Assembly: GCA_900768265.1 (NCBI GenBank)
Contig: CAAGCF010000044.1
Coordinates: forward strand, 1 to 64,000
Source of the DNA: an uncultured Collinsella sp.
Lineage (GTDB): Bacteria; Actinomycetota; Coriobacteriia; Coriobacteriales; Coriobacteriaceae
Length of the DNA stretch: 64,000 nucleotides
Direction of reading: 5' to 3'
Shown: positions 25,228 to 33,708 of the stretch, one piece after another
Numbering within the stretch: position 1 is the first letter of the stretch
How the letters are laid out: each line of letters opens with the position of its first letter
Position numbers and translations under genes: made by a program
Notes under the pieces: model-generated
Told to the model about the DNA's origin: nothing
Seen by the model: only the letters and a program-made list of their open reading frames with translations
The model's database searches: none

Positions 25228-27969
25228 ATGGACAAGACCACACAGGACAGCTTGGCAAAGAAACCCGTCGACATGAGGGACAGGATTCTCGAGCATCTCG
25301 AGGCCCTCACCTCTGCCGTCTCGCTCGACGACCTTGCCCGTCTGTCCACCTCCGACATCGCCGAGACGCTCATCATCTCCAGGAGCCTGGCGAGCCAGTA
25401 CCTCAACGACCTTGTTCGCGCCGGTCTTGTGGTTAAGGTGGCGGGCAGGCCTGTCCGTTATTTTCATCGCCGCGCGTTCCAGAAGCGTTTTCAGGTAAAG
25501 CTCTCTGCAAGCGAGTACGCCTCGCTCGCCGACCTCATCCAGGCGACGGGAATCGCCGATCACCGCGACTTCGCGCGTGCCGTGGGCTTCGACATGAGCC
25601 TCAGCTCCGTTGTCGAGCAGTGCAAGGCTGCGGTTCAGTACCCTCCGTTTGGCCTGCCCATCCTCTTGAGCGGCGGCGTGGGTGTCGGTAAGTCTTTCCT
25701 TTCTCGCCTTGTGTACGAGTACGGCAAGAACCAGGGCTTGCTGTCCCGCGACTCCTCCTATGTGCGCATCGACTGCGCCGGGGTCCCGGACGCCGCCTCG
25801 TTCAACGGGCTTCTTGACGAGTCGATCGCGAAAGCGCGCGGGGGTGTGGTCTTTGTCAACGGCATCGAGGCACTCTCTCCCTCTGCGATGGAGCACTGCC
25901 TTGCGACGGCCCTCGGGCTCGATGCCTCCCAGGATGCGCCGCGCGCTCGCCTCGTTCTTTCGACGACGCTTTCCGCCGATGACCTGAAGGTTTCCTCGGC
26001 CTACAGCAAAATGCCCATCTGTGCCCGCGTCCCCTCACTCAAGGAGCGGACCCCCGAGGAGCGCGAGGATCTCATCTTGAGCTTCCTGCGCAGCGAGGGG
26101 TGCCGAATCGGTTCTGATGTGAAGATCAGCCGCGGCGCATACCGTTGCCTCGTGAACGCGGACTTTTCCGATAACATCGCCGGCTTGCGCGCCTGCGTGA
26201 CGAACTGCTGCGCCAAAGCGTTCCTCAATCGCGAGGGCGACTACGTCGTCGTTCGCCCGTATCTTCTTCCCAGCGGGCTCCTCTCCTCCGCGCAGATCGA
26301 TCAACAGCCCGACGATGGCGTTCTGATCGACGCGTCTCTGGATGCCGCCGAGAGCACAGGGCCGGTCGAGCAGGCGCTCGATGCCCTGTGCTCCCTCGAT
26401 GAGCGATTCTGCGCCGGGGAGCTCTCTGTCTCCGAGCTTGTCTCGCAAGCTGTCTCCGCTGTGCGCGGCGTTGAGGATCACTTGATCTTCGACCACGGCG
26501 TCGCCTCCTCGAGGTCGCGCGCCTTCGAGCGCGTCGTGGGCGCGGTCCTTGCCGACGCAGGCTCTTCTTATGGCATCGAGCTTTCGAGGAAGGTCGCTTT
26601 TCTACTGGCCCAGGAGATTTGCCTGCAGTTGTGGCCGGGTATCGGCCTGGCTAAGCGAAAGTCTGCCTGTGCGGAGCAAATCTCCCATCTCCTCGGTGCC
26701 GTGACCTCCGAATTGCCGTTTGCCTCGAGTGTCTCCGATCAGGTCGCCGCAGACGTGGAAGGGGCGCTGGGAATCTCGCTCGATCACTTCACGAAGACGC
26801 TTCTGACGCTGTGCGTCGCATCGGAGTCTCGCGATGCGAAGGCCCTTCGGACGCTCTGCGTCATCTTGTCCCACGGCTACTCAACGGCGACGAGCATCGC
26901 CGACGCGGCGAACCGTATGCTCGGCATGCATGTGTACGAGGCTGTCGACATGCCCTACGACCAGCAGCTGAAGGACATCGTCGGTCCGCTCCAGCGCCTC
27001 GTCGACCGCCATTCCTACTGCACCGGGGTCGTGTTCCTCGTCGACATGGGCTCCTTGGAGGAGGCCTATAAGGCCCTCGAGAACGTTACCGACTCCACTA
27101 TCGGCGTGGTGAACAACGTCTCTACCGGTCTTGCGCTCGAGATCGGGGTCGGGCTGCTCGGCGGCAAGTCCATCGCCGAGGTTCTTGGCGATGCGACCGC
27201 CGCGTGCGTGACGCACTGCAAGGTGATCGAGCGCGTCAACCGTGAGGACGCCATCGTCTTCTGCTCCGAGTCCGGGGTCGACGCCGCGGAGAGGATACGC
27301 CAGCTCGTCTCGCAGAGCCTCCCGCGCACCATAGGCGCGCGCCTGCTCACGAGGCCCTTCAAGCAGCTCGTCGCGAACGGGTCGAACGACGCCGTTTTCT
27401 CCGAGCACCGCGTCTGCGCCGTCATCGGCACGGGAGACCCCGGGGTCGCCTCCGTCCCCTTCGTCGCCCTCGAGGACATCATGTCGACGGCGTCCGCCTC
27501 TAAGGTTGATGCCGTGTTCGGCAGGTGGCTTGACGCTTCCGAGCTCTCTTCTTTCCACGAGAAGCTGCTCTCGAACATGACGCTGCAGAACGTCATCCGC
27601 TCCATCACCATCCTCGACCCGGAGCGGCTATTCCATGAGATCGAGAGCGCCGTGCACGAGCTTCAGCGCAGGACAGGCGAGAAGATCGGCAGCAACGCCA
27701 TCATTGGGCTCTACGTTCACCTCTGCTGTCTCGTCGAGCGCCTTGTTACCAGAAACCCCATTGAGACCTACGTTGGCCAGGACCGCTTCGAGGAGGAACG
27801 CGCCGATTTCATCGAGTCCTTCAGGCAGAGCTTCTCGAGCATCTCGACGCGCTATCGCGTAGAGGTTCCCGTAAGCGAGATCGCATATGTCTTCGACTAC
27901 ATAAGCGTGAGCGCCGCCCCGGCGCGAGAAGAGCGCCTCGGCTCCTCGGACCTCCTGCTCGACGAGTGA
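25228..27969 (+). CDS. LevR-like PTS-regulated transcriptional regulator
   Basis: This 913-residue protein follows the LevR/ManR plan: winged helix (about 15-85), AAA+ domain with Walker A GGVGVGKS (149-156), a PRD-like region (about 370-480), an EIIA-Man-like domain with phospho-His549 in SHGYSTATS, a GatB-like segment (AIVFCSESGVDAAERI) and a second PRD near the C-terminus. The AAA+ part lacks the GAFTGA loop that contacts sigma-54, and its Walker B is eroded (VVFVNGIEAL). I see no -24/-12 promoter before the PTS genes. It probably controls the downstream PTS operon in response to phosphorylation by EIIB or HPr. GAGGAGGT precedes the ATG. Confidence 0.88.
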   Translation: MDKTTQDSLAKKPVDMRDRILEHLEALTSAVSLDDLARLSTSDIAETLIISRSLASQYLNDLVRAGLVVKVAGRPVRYFHRRAFQKRFQVKLSASEYASLADLIQATGIADHRDFARAVGFDMSLSSVVEQCKAAVQYPPFGLPILLSGGVGVGKSFLSRLVYEYGKNQGLLSRDSSYVRIDCAGVPDAASFNGLLDESIAKARGGVVFVNGIEALSPSAMEHCLATALGLDASQDAPRARLVLSTTLSADDLKVSSAYSKMPICARVPSLKERTPEEREDLILSFLRSEGCRIGSDVKISRGAYRCLVNADFSDNIAGLRACVTNCCAKAFLNREGDYVVVRPYLLPSGLLSSAQIDQQPDDGVLIDASLDAAESTGPVEQALDALCSLDERFCAGELSVSELVSQAVSAVRGVEDHLIFDHGVASSRSRAFERVVGAVLADAGSSYGIELSRKVAFLLAQEICLQLWPGIGLAKRKSACAEQISHLLGAVTSELPFASSVSDQVAADVEGALGISLDHFTKTLLTLCVASESRDAKALRTLCVILSHGYSTATSIADAANRMLGMHVYEAVDMPYDQQLKDIVGPLQRLVDRHSYCTGVVFLVDMGSLEEAYKALENVTDSTIGVVNNVSTGLALEIGVGLLGGKSIAEVLGDATAACVTHCKVIERVNREDAIVFCSESGVDAAERIRQLVSQSLPRTIGARLLTRPFKQLVANGSNDAVFSEHRVCAVIGTGDPGVASVPFVALEDIMSTASASKVDAVFGRWLDASELSSFHEKLLSNMTLQNVIRSITILDPERLFHEIESAVHELQRRTGEKIGSNAIIGLYVHLCCLVERLVTRNPIETYVGQDRFEEERADFIESFRQSFSSISTRYRVEVPVSEIAYVFDYISVSAAPAREERLGSSDLLLDE

Positions 27970-28092
27970 CCTTCCCCGCGCCGCCGCAAGCTGACCGCGC
28001 GTCCTCAATAATCCGATAACCCCTTGCCCGGCGCGAATCCGGATAGCGCCGAGGCAGTACCGAACGCAAAACTTCATTTGATAGGAGCAAAC

Positions 28093-28566
28093 ATGAGTGT
28101 TGTTATGGCACGAATCGACAATCGCCTGCTTCACGGCATCATCGTGACGCAATGGGCCCCGGTGTCGGGCGCGACCCGAGTCATGGTCATCGACGACAAG
28201 GTCGCCGGCGACGAGGTCCTGAAGTCCACCATGAGGATGGCGCGCCCCGCGGGCATGGCCGTTTCGATCATCTCCGAGCAGACCGCGCTCAAGAACTTCG
28301 CCGCGGGCAAGTACGACCGCGAGAAGGTCTTCGTCATCGCCAAGGAGCCCGAGACGATGCTTCGCCTGGTCGAGTCGGGCGTCGAGCTCCCGTCGCTGGT
28401 CGTCGGCGGCTCGCTCGTCAAGGAGGACGGCATCCAGCTCACCCAGCGCGCCTACGCCTCCGCCGAGAACGTCCAGAGCTACAAGGCGCTCATCGCCCGT
28501 GGCGTCAAGGTGACGGCCCAGTTCGTGCCCGCCGACAAGCCCGTCTCCGTCGCAGACCTCATCTAA
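28093..28566 (+). CDS. PTS mannose/sorbose-family EIIB
   Basis: This 157-residue EIIB-Man domain has the phospho-accepting His in RIDNRLLHGIIVTQW. ATG 28093 is chosen because GGAGC lies just upstream and the fold starts there. It passes phosphate from EIIA to the incoming sugar. It is the first of four adjacent PTS genes. Confidence 0.93.
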   Translation: MSVVMARIDNRLLHGIIVTQWAPVSGATRVMVIDDKVAGDEVLKSTMRMARPAGMAVSIISEQTALKNFAAGKYDREKVFVIAKEPETMLRLVESGVELPSLVVGGSLVKEDGIQLTQRAYASAENVQSYKALIARGVKVTAQFVPADKPVSVADLI

Positions 28567-28575
28567 GGGGGAAAT

Positions 28576-29361
28576 ATGGTCAACTTCACTATCCTGCAGG
28601 TCGTCCTTTTGACCCTGCTGGCCTTCATCAAGCACGTGGACTACTACGGCATCCCGATGATCTTCGTCAATTACGCCGTTTTCTGGGGCCTCATCACCGG
28701 AGTCGTCATGGGCGACTGGAAGACCGGCCTTGTCATCGGCGGCACCATTCAGCTCATGCAGCTCGGCGTCGCGGGCTTCGGCGGCTCCTCCATTCCCGAC
28801 TACGGCACGATGGCCATCATCGCCACCGCCTACGGCGTGACCCTGGGCTCCGACACGGGCCTCGCCATCGGCCTGCCGGTCGGCATGCTCGGCATCCAGC
28901 TCGACGTCGTCGCCAAGATTCTCAACGGCTTTGTCGTCGAGAAGTCCCAGAAGTTCTGCAACGAGGGTAAGTTCAATCAGATGAACGCCATCCTGTGGGT
29001 CTGCCCCGCGCTCTTCGGCCTGTGCGCCGCCCTGCCCGTCTTTGTCTCCGTGACGCTCGGCCAGCCCGCCGTCAACTGGCTCCTCGAGGTCATGCCCCAG
29101 TGGTTCCTCTCCGGCCTCACCCTCGCCGGCAAGATGCTCCCGGCCGTCGGTATCGCCATGCTGCTCCGCTACATGCCAACCGCCAAGTACTTCCAGTACC
29201 TGCTCGCCGGCTTCTTCCTCTCGGCCTTCCTGAACGTGCCCATCATCGGCGCCGCCATCGTCGGCGTTGCCCTCGCGATTGCGTTCTACCAGCGTGCCGA
29301 GAGGGACACCGAGCTCGCCGCCCACGCTTCCGCAGACGCCTTCATCGGAGAGGATGAGTAA
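28576..29361 (+). CDS. PTS mannose-family EIIC (membrane)
   Basis: This 261-residue polytopic membrane protein has the EIIC-Man pattern, with GVVMGDWKTGLVIGGTIQLMQLG resembling the family GxxxGxxxxxxxGxxxQLxxxG signature. It forms the sugar channel with EIID. GGGGGAAAT precedes the ATG. Confidence 0.92.
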   Translation: MVNFTILQVVLLTLLAFIKHVDYYGIPMIFVNYAVFWGLITGVVMGDWKTGLVIGGTIQLMQLGVAGFGGSSIPDYGTMAIIATAYGVTLGSDTGLAIGLPVGMLGIQLDVVAKILNGFVVEKSQKFCNEGKFNQMNAILWVCPALFGLCAALPVFVSVTLGQPAVNWLLEVMPQWFLSGLTLAGKMLPAVGIAMLLRYMPTAKYFQYLLAGFFLSAFLNVPIIGAAIVGVALAIAFYQRAERDTELAAHASADAFIGEDE

Positions 29362-29363
29362 CC

Positions 29364-30197
29364 ATGGAAAACGAGAACATCACCGCCGTCGCCGAGGGCA
29401 AGCCCTCCGGCTACAAGGTCACCAAGAAGGACCTGCGCAACGCGAACTGGCGCTGGCTCATGAGCGTGTGCACCTTCAACTACCAGACCCAGCAGGGCGC
29501 CTCAGTCGCCTACGCCCTCTCGCCGGTCCTGAGGAAGATCTACACGAACGACGAGGACTATAAGCAAGCGCTCAACAACCACTTCCGCTACTACAACACC
29601 CAGCCTTGGCTCGCCGCCATCATCCTTGGCGCCTGCGTGGCCATGGAGGAGCGCGACGGCCTAGCGGCGGCGGACGCCGTCCAAGACCTGAAGATCGGCA
29701 CCATGGGACCGCTCGCCGGCGTCGGCGACTCCCTGCTCATGACCATGATCCCGACCATCATGGGCTCCATCGCCGCCTACATGGCCATCGAGGGCAACCC
29801 CGTGGGAGCCGGCATCTGGTTCGCGCTCATCCTGGCCATCTTCTGGGTCCGCATGCACGCCCTCGAGTTCGGCTACAAGCAGGGCGTGAAGCTCGTCACC
29901 GACTTCAGCGAGAAGCTTCCCAACCTCACTGCCGCCGCCTCCGTGCTCGGCCTCACCGTGGTCGGCTGCCTCATCGCCTCGGTCATCGGCGTCACCTGCC
30001 CGATTAGCTTCAGCTTCGGCGACGTCGCGATGGAGATTCAGCCGCTGCTCGACAAGATCCTGCCTGCCATGATCCCCGCCGCCATCACGGGAAGCGCGTA
30101 TTACCTTCTTACCAAGAAGAACGCGAGCATGACGGCCCTCATCCTCGTGGTGATCGTCCTCGCGATGGTCGCCTCCGCCGCCGGCATCCTCGCCTAG
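29364..30197 (+). CDS. PTS mannose-family EIID (membrane)
   Basis: This 277-residue protein is EIID-like: TKKDLRNANWRW at the start, NFNYQTQQGA-like motif, KIGTMGPLAGVGDSL, and a C-terminal pair of hydrophobic helices. It starts 2 bp after the EIIC stop. Confidence 0.92.
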   Translation: MENENITAVAEGKPSGYKVTKKDLRNANWRWLMSVCTFNYQTQQGASVAYALSPVLRKIYTNDEDYKQALNNHFRYYNTQPWLAAIILGACVAMEERDGLAAADAVQDLKIGTMGPLAGVGDSLLMTMIPTIMGSIAAYMAIEGNPVGAGIWFALILAIFWVRMHALEFGYKQGVKLVTDFSEKLPNLTAAASVLGLTVVGCLIASVIGVTCPISFSFGDVAMEIQPLLDKILPAMIPAAITGSAYYLLTKKNASMTALILVVIVLAMVASAAGILA

Positions 30198-30223
30198 CTT
30201 CGACCCAAGAGATTGGTGAATCA

Positions 30224-30622
30224 ATGAGAAAGATAGTTGTGGCGAGCCATTCCCTTCTCGCCCAGGGCTTCAAGGACACCCTCGAGTTCCTTACGGGTAA
30301 GGGCGACGCCGTCAACGCCGTGTGCGCCTACGTGAACGACAACGGCGAGGGGCTCGACGCGGCGGTCGAGGCGGCTCTTTCGGGCACTGACGAGGTCGTC
30401 GTCCTCACCGACGCGTACGGCGGCAGCGTGAACCAGCGCTTTTCCCGCTTCGCCTCCGACCGGATCCACGTGATCGCGGGTGTCAACCTCCCGCTCGCCA
30501 TGACGGTCGCGCTCGCGCGCCCCGACGAGAAACTCGACTTCGACGCCCTCGTCAACGAGGCGCGCCAGCAGATCATCTACGTGAACGGTGCCAGTTCCGC
30601 CGAGTGCGACGACGACGAATAG
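30224..30622 (+). CDS. PTS mannose-family EIIA
   Basis: This 132-residue EIIA-Man has the phospho-His at position 9 in VVASHSLLAQGF. Placing EIIA last, as a separate protein, differs from operons where it is fused to EIIB. GH172 begins 12 bp later. Confidence 0.9.
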   Translation: MRKIVVASHSLLAQGFKDTLEFLTGKGDAVNAVCAYVNDNGEGLDAAVEAALSGTDEVVVLTDAYGGSVNQRFSRFASDRIHVIAGVNLPLAMTVALARPDEKLDFDALVNEARQQIIYVNGASSAECDDDE

Positions 30623-30634
30623 AGGAGGTCGACG

Positions 30635-31759
30635 ATGAGAGAGTTCCTTAAGGACGTGTGGATGCACGGCGGTGAGGAAAGCCGCGCCATCACCCCCGAG
30701 AACATCACGGGCGAGAAGGGCCGCGCCGCCATGTCGGCCAGCCACCTCGGCGTCGGCCGCAAGGGCTCGTGCTGCGTGCCCCTTGAGTCCGGCGAGACCA
30801 TCACGCTCGCGGACATCGAGGGCCCCGGCATCATCCGCCACATCTGGATGACCGTCCCCGACAAGACCGCCGCTGGCAGCTTCGTCATGCGTGACCTCGT
30901 GCTGCGCTTCTACTGGGACGACGAGGAGACCCCCTCGGTCGAGTGCCCTGTCGGCGACTTCTTCTGCAACGGCTTCGGTGAGCGCGCCATCGTCAACTCG
31001 ATGCCCATCTGCGTGAACCCGACGGGCGGCATGAACTGCTACTTCGAGATGCCCTTCAGGAAGCACGCCAAGGTCACGCTTACGAGCGAGCACCCCGGGT
31101 TCATTAAGTACATCTTCTACACGTTCAACTACGCGCTCACCGACGTGCCGGACGACGCCATGTACTTCCACGCCCGCTTTAACCGCGAGCGCAGCACCCG
31201 CAGGGGCGTCGACTACACCGTGCTCGACGGCGTGCGCGGCAAGGGCTACTACGTCGGCACCTACATGGCCCTGTGCGCCCTGGAGCGCTATTGGTGGGGC
31301 GAGGGCGAGATGAAGTTCTTCCTCGACGGCGACGAGGAGTTCCCCACGGTCACCTCGACGGGAGCCGAGGACTACTTCGGCGGTGCCTGGGCCTTCCTCG
31401 ACAGGCCGCCCCACGCGTTGCCCGAGGCGCAGTGCTTCAACACGCTGTTCGCCGGCTACCCGTACCGCTCGACGCGCGACGCCACGCGCGACCGCTTCAG
31501 CGCGGGCAAGCCGAACCCGAATCCGATGCTCGCGACTAACGACGACGCGCTGCCCAGGCACGGCCTCTACAGGTGGCACCTTCCCGACCCGATCTCGTTC
31601 AAGGAGGACCTGCGCGTGACGTTCCAGGACCTCGGCAACGACGACATCAAGCTCTACGAGCGCGAGGACGACATCTCCACCGTCGCCTACTGGTACCAAA
31701 GCGAGCCGCACGCCGTGCTCGCCCCGTTTGCCGCAAGGCAGGACCGCGTGCCCAGGTAG
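30635..31759 (+). CDS. GH172 (DUF2961) glycoside hydrolase
   Basis: This 374-residue protein has the DUF2961/GH172 jelly-roll pattern: GPGIIRHIWMT, GDFFCNGFG, GGMNCYFEMPF, WGEGEMKFFLDGD and the hallmark GAEDYFGGAW (Glu245), probably catalytic. Characterised GH172 enzymes act on alpha-D-fructofuranosyl or D-arabinofuranosyl links, including difructose dianhydride I. No signal peptide is present, so the enzyme is cytoplasmic and should act on sugar brought in by the adjacent PTS. GAGGAGGT precedes the ATG. Confidence 0.85.
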   Translation: MREFLKDVWMHGGEESRAITPENITGEKGRAAMSASHLGVGRKGSCCVPLESGETITLADIEGPGIIRHIWMTVPDKTAAGSFVMRDLVLRFYWDDEETPSVECPVGDFFCNGFGERAIVNSMPICVNPTGGMNCYFEMPFRKHAKVTLTSEHPGFIKYIFYTFNYALTDVPDDAMYFHARFNRERSTRRGVDYTVLDGVRGKGYYVGTYMALCALERYWWGEGEMKFFLDGDEEFPTVTSTGAEDYFGGAWAFLDRPPHALPEAQCFNTLFAGYPYRSTRDATRDRFSAGKPNPNPMLATNDDALPRHGLYRWHLPDPISFKEDLRVTFQDLGNDDIKLYEREDDISTVAYWYQSEPHAVLAPFAARQDRVPR

Positions 31760-31786
31760 GGTCGCCTCGAAACAAGCCAACGTTAT

Positions 31787-31825
31787 GGGCGCCCGCGGTT
31801 GACCATGACTGCGGGCGTCCCTTTG
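31787..31825 (+). terminator. Hairpin between GH172 and kinase genes
   Basis: GGGCGCCCGC and GCGGGCGTCC pair around a short loop and are followed by CTTTGT. With a weak T run it may act as an attenuator that lowers kinase expression relative to the PTS genes. Confidence 0.6.
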
Positions 31826-31838
31826 TAAGGAGGATCAC

Positions 31839-32723
31839 ATGAGCGAAAAGCAAATGAGGCTCGGCGCCCTCGAAGCCGGCGGGACCAAGATGGTCTGTGC
31901 CGTGGTGTCCGGCGACGGCGAGGTCCTCGACCGTATGGAGACCCCGACGCTTACGCCCGCCGAGACCGTCCCGCAGATGATCGAGTGGTTCACCGCCCGC
32001 GATGTGGACGCGTTGGGCATCGGCGCCTTCGGCCCGACCTGCGTCGACCCCAACGACGAGCGCTACGGCTCCATCCTCCAGACGCCCAAGCTCGCGTGGC
32101 GAGGCCATGGTCTTCGCGCCGCGTTCGCCGACGCCCTCGGGATTCCGGTGGCCTACGACACGGACGTGAACGTTGCCTGCCTCGGCGAAGTGGTCTTCGG
32201 CTGCTGCAAGGGGCTCGAGGACGCCGTCTACGTGACCATCGGCACCGGCGTGGGCGCGGGCGTCATGTGCGCGGGCAGACTCCTTCACGGCATGCTGCAC
32301 CCCGAGGCCGGTCACATGCTGGTAAGGACCCGTCCCACCGAGGAGGGACGCTGCGTCTGCCCGAGCCACGCGAGCTGTCTCGAGGGGCTCGCCTCCGGCC
32401 CCGCCATCGCCGCGCGCTGGGGAAAGCCCGCGGCCGAGCTCGCGGACAACGATGAGGTGTGGGCGCTCGAGGGGGATTATCTGGGGCAGATGTGCGCGAA
32501 CCTCGTGCTCATGTACTCGCCTCGCCGCATCGTCCTCGGCGGCGGCGTGATGCACCAGGAGCAGCTCTACGGCATCGTCCGCAAGAAGACCCTCGAATAT
32601 CTGGGTGGCTACATCCAGACCGCCGAGCTTAAGGACATGGAGAGCTACATCTGCGCCCCGGGCTGCGGCGGCGACCAAGGAATCCTCGGCGCGGCCGAGC
32701 TGGCAAGAAGGGCGCTCGCGTAA
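31839..32723 (+). CDS. ROK-family sugar kinase, probably fructokinase
   Basis: This 294-residue ROK protein shows GALEAGGTKMVCAVV (phosphate loop), GIGAFGPTCVDP, DTDVNVACLGE (catalytic Asp), GTGVGAGV and the zinc-site block HPEAGHM with CVCPSHASCLEG. GAFGPxxVD and LEAGGTK are typical of bacterial fructokinases (ScrK/GmuE type). It would phosphorylate free fructose released by GH172. AGGAGGATCAC precedes the ATG. Confidence 0.87.
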   Translation: MSEKQMRLGALEAGGTKMVCAVVSGDGEVLDRMETPTLTPAETVPQMIEWFTARDVDALGIGAFGPTCVDPNDERYGSILQTPKLAWRGHGLRAAFADALGIPVAYDTDVNVACLGEVVFGCCKGLEDAVYVTIGTGVGAGVMCAGRLLHGMLHPEAGHMLVRTRPTEEGRCVCPSHASCLEGLASGPAIAARWGKPAAELADNDEVWALEGDYLGQMCANLVLMYSPRRIVLGGGVMHQEQLYGIVRKKTLEYLGGYIQTAELKDMESYICAPGCGGDQGILGAAELARRALA

Positions 32724-32755
32724 CTTGCGCTCTCTCCGCCATACAACGCGTTAAG

Positions 32756-32805
32756 AAAAGACGAGCGCTTCTTGCCAATTGAGCGGCAAGAAGTGCTCGT
32801 CTTTT
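32756..32805. terminator. Bidirectional terminator after the kinase
   Basis: A long near-perfect stem (AGACGAGCGCTTCTTGCC with GGCAAGAAGTGCTCGTCT, one G-U pair) is bounded by AAAA and TTTT and so works on both strands. It ends the sugar operon and any transcript of the minus-strand remnant beyond. Confidence 0.88.
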
Positions 32806-32839
32806 GCATTTGTTTTTGGGGCAGGACGCCCCGCCTCCG

Positions 32840-33082
32840 CTAGAGTCCCTGGACCGCCACACCCACGAGGTTTGGACCGGTGTGGACAAGAAGCGCGGGG
32901 CTGATGTCGGAGCGGACGACCTCCACCGCGTTGGCCACGCGCTCGCACAGGGCCTGCTCCATACGGTCGTAGAGGTCGGCGTGGGCCGAGGTGCGGCTCG
33001 CGGCAAAGCGCACCTTGGGGTGCTTCTCGACGATGGCGGCGATGAGCTTGACCTCGGTGCGATGCGGTACTTGCACAGCCAT
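32840..33082 (-). pseudogene. Probable DegV-family C-terminal remnant
   Basis: Eighty residues resemble the C-terminal end of DegV fatty-acid-binding proteins (a run ending SDISPALLVHTGPNLVGVAV, like the family HTGPG end). No N-terminal domain remains. The upstream end abuts IS200-like sequence in another frame, so this is probably a fragment left after insertion and deletion. The assignment rests on a short motif. Confidence 0.45.
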
Positions 33083-33260
33083 TTCGTGTGCGCGAGGCTG
33101 TTGGCTTTCTGGGCCACAGCAATCACCTTCCCCCTAGTATGATGACCTGAACAATCCTCATGCTAGGGGGAAGGTTTTTGTCGCGTAGCGGAAATTGGCC
33201 TCCACCCGCTGAGCGGGTGGCTTTCTATGCCGCGCGTGCCGCGCGGCATAGACTAAAGTC
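33064..33260 (-). mobile_element. IS200/IS605-type remnant with regulatory hairpin
   Basis: On the minus strand, downstream of AGGGGGAAGG, a short frame reads AQKANSLAHTKWLCKYRIAP, matching the N-terminus of IS200/IS605 TnpA (NSLAHTKWLCKYHIVF-like); the rest is lost. The ribosome-binding site lies inside a hairpin (33128-33174, CCTTCCCCCTAG with CTAGGGGGAAGG), as in IS200 where it blocks translation. Further palindromes at 33202-33220 and 33225-33251 (12-bp arms, 3-nt loop) resemble the end hairpins used by Y1 transposases. Confidence 0.6.
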
Positions 33261-33321
33261 CATGAATAAAAACGAGGAAGGCCACGTCCGGCCTCCCTCG
33301 CAAAGGGTCTCTGATTACTCC

Positions 33322-33438
33322 CACTCATTGGGGACAGACTTAAATGAGTGCTCTTGAAATGCCGGCGCCTGGGGACGTTCTTTTTCTGTCTGCAGTTTGG
33401 AACGTTCCTTTTCTGTCGGCAGTTTGGGACGGTCCTTA
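33322..33438 (+). repeat. Hairpin plus short 27-bp tandem repeat
   Basis: CACTCAT and ATGAGTG (33322-33350) form a small hairpin. Then 2.5 units with an exact 27-bp period start at 33372, 33399 and 33426 (GGGACGTTC..., GGAACGTTC..., GGGACGGTC...). An open frame ending MSDEAKRIILSFEF follows to 33498; I do not recognise it, and it may be the tail of a lost gene. Confidence 0.6.
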
Positions 33439-33624
33439 GAGCTGCAGCGCGCCATGAGCGACGAGGCGAAGCGGATCATCCTGTCTTTTGAGTTCTAAGC
33501 ATAAGCCCCTGTCTCTGAGCAATGACCGGTTCGCATTTGTGTGTATTTGCGTGCGTGGGATTGCGTGAATATGCGTATAGATGCGCCGTTTACGGGACAA
33601 AAATGACCGTTTAGCGGTGAGATA

Positions 33625-33658
33625 CGCACAAACACGCACAGACGCGCGTGTTTGTGCG
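33625..33658. promoter_or_regulatory. Perfect 13-bp inverted repeat upstream of the oxidoreductase-DeoR operon
   Basis: CGCACAAACACGC (33625-33637) and GCGTGTTTGTGCG (33646-33658) are separated by 8 bp. GTGTGTATTTGCGTGCGTG-type half sites recur at 33537-33580. This is a likely operator for the DeoR regulator at the end of the operon. Confidence 0.6.
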
Positions 33659-33708
33659 AATATAGAGCTATCCGAAATGCAAGACGTTCTATGACACAGG
33701 AGGCACAT

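Noticed and set aside
28010..28092. Sigma-54 promoter before the PTS operon
   Set aside because: No TGGCAC-N5-TTGC-like sequence is present, and the regulator lacks the GAFTGA loop.
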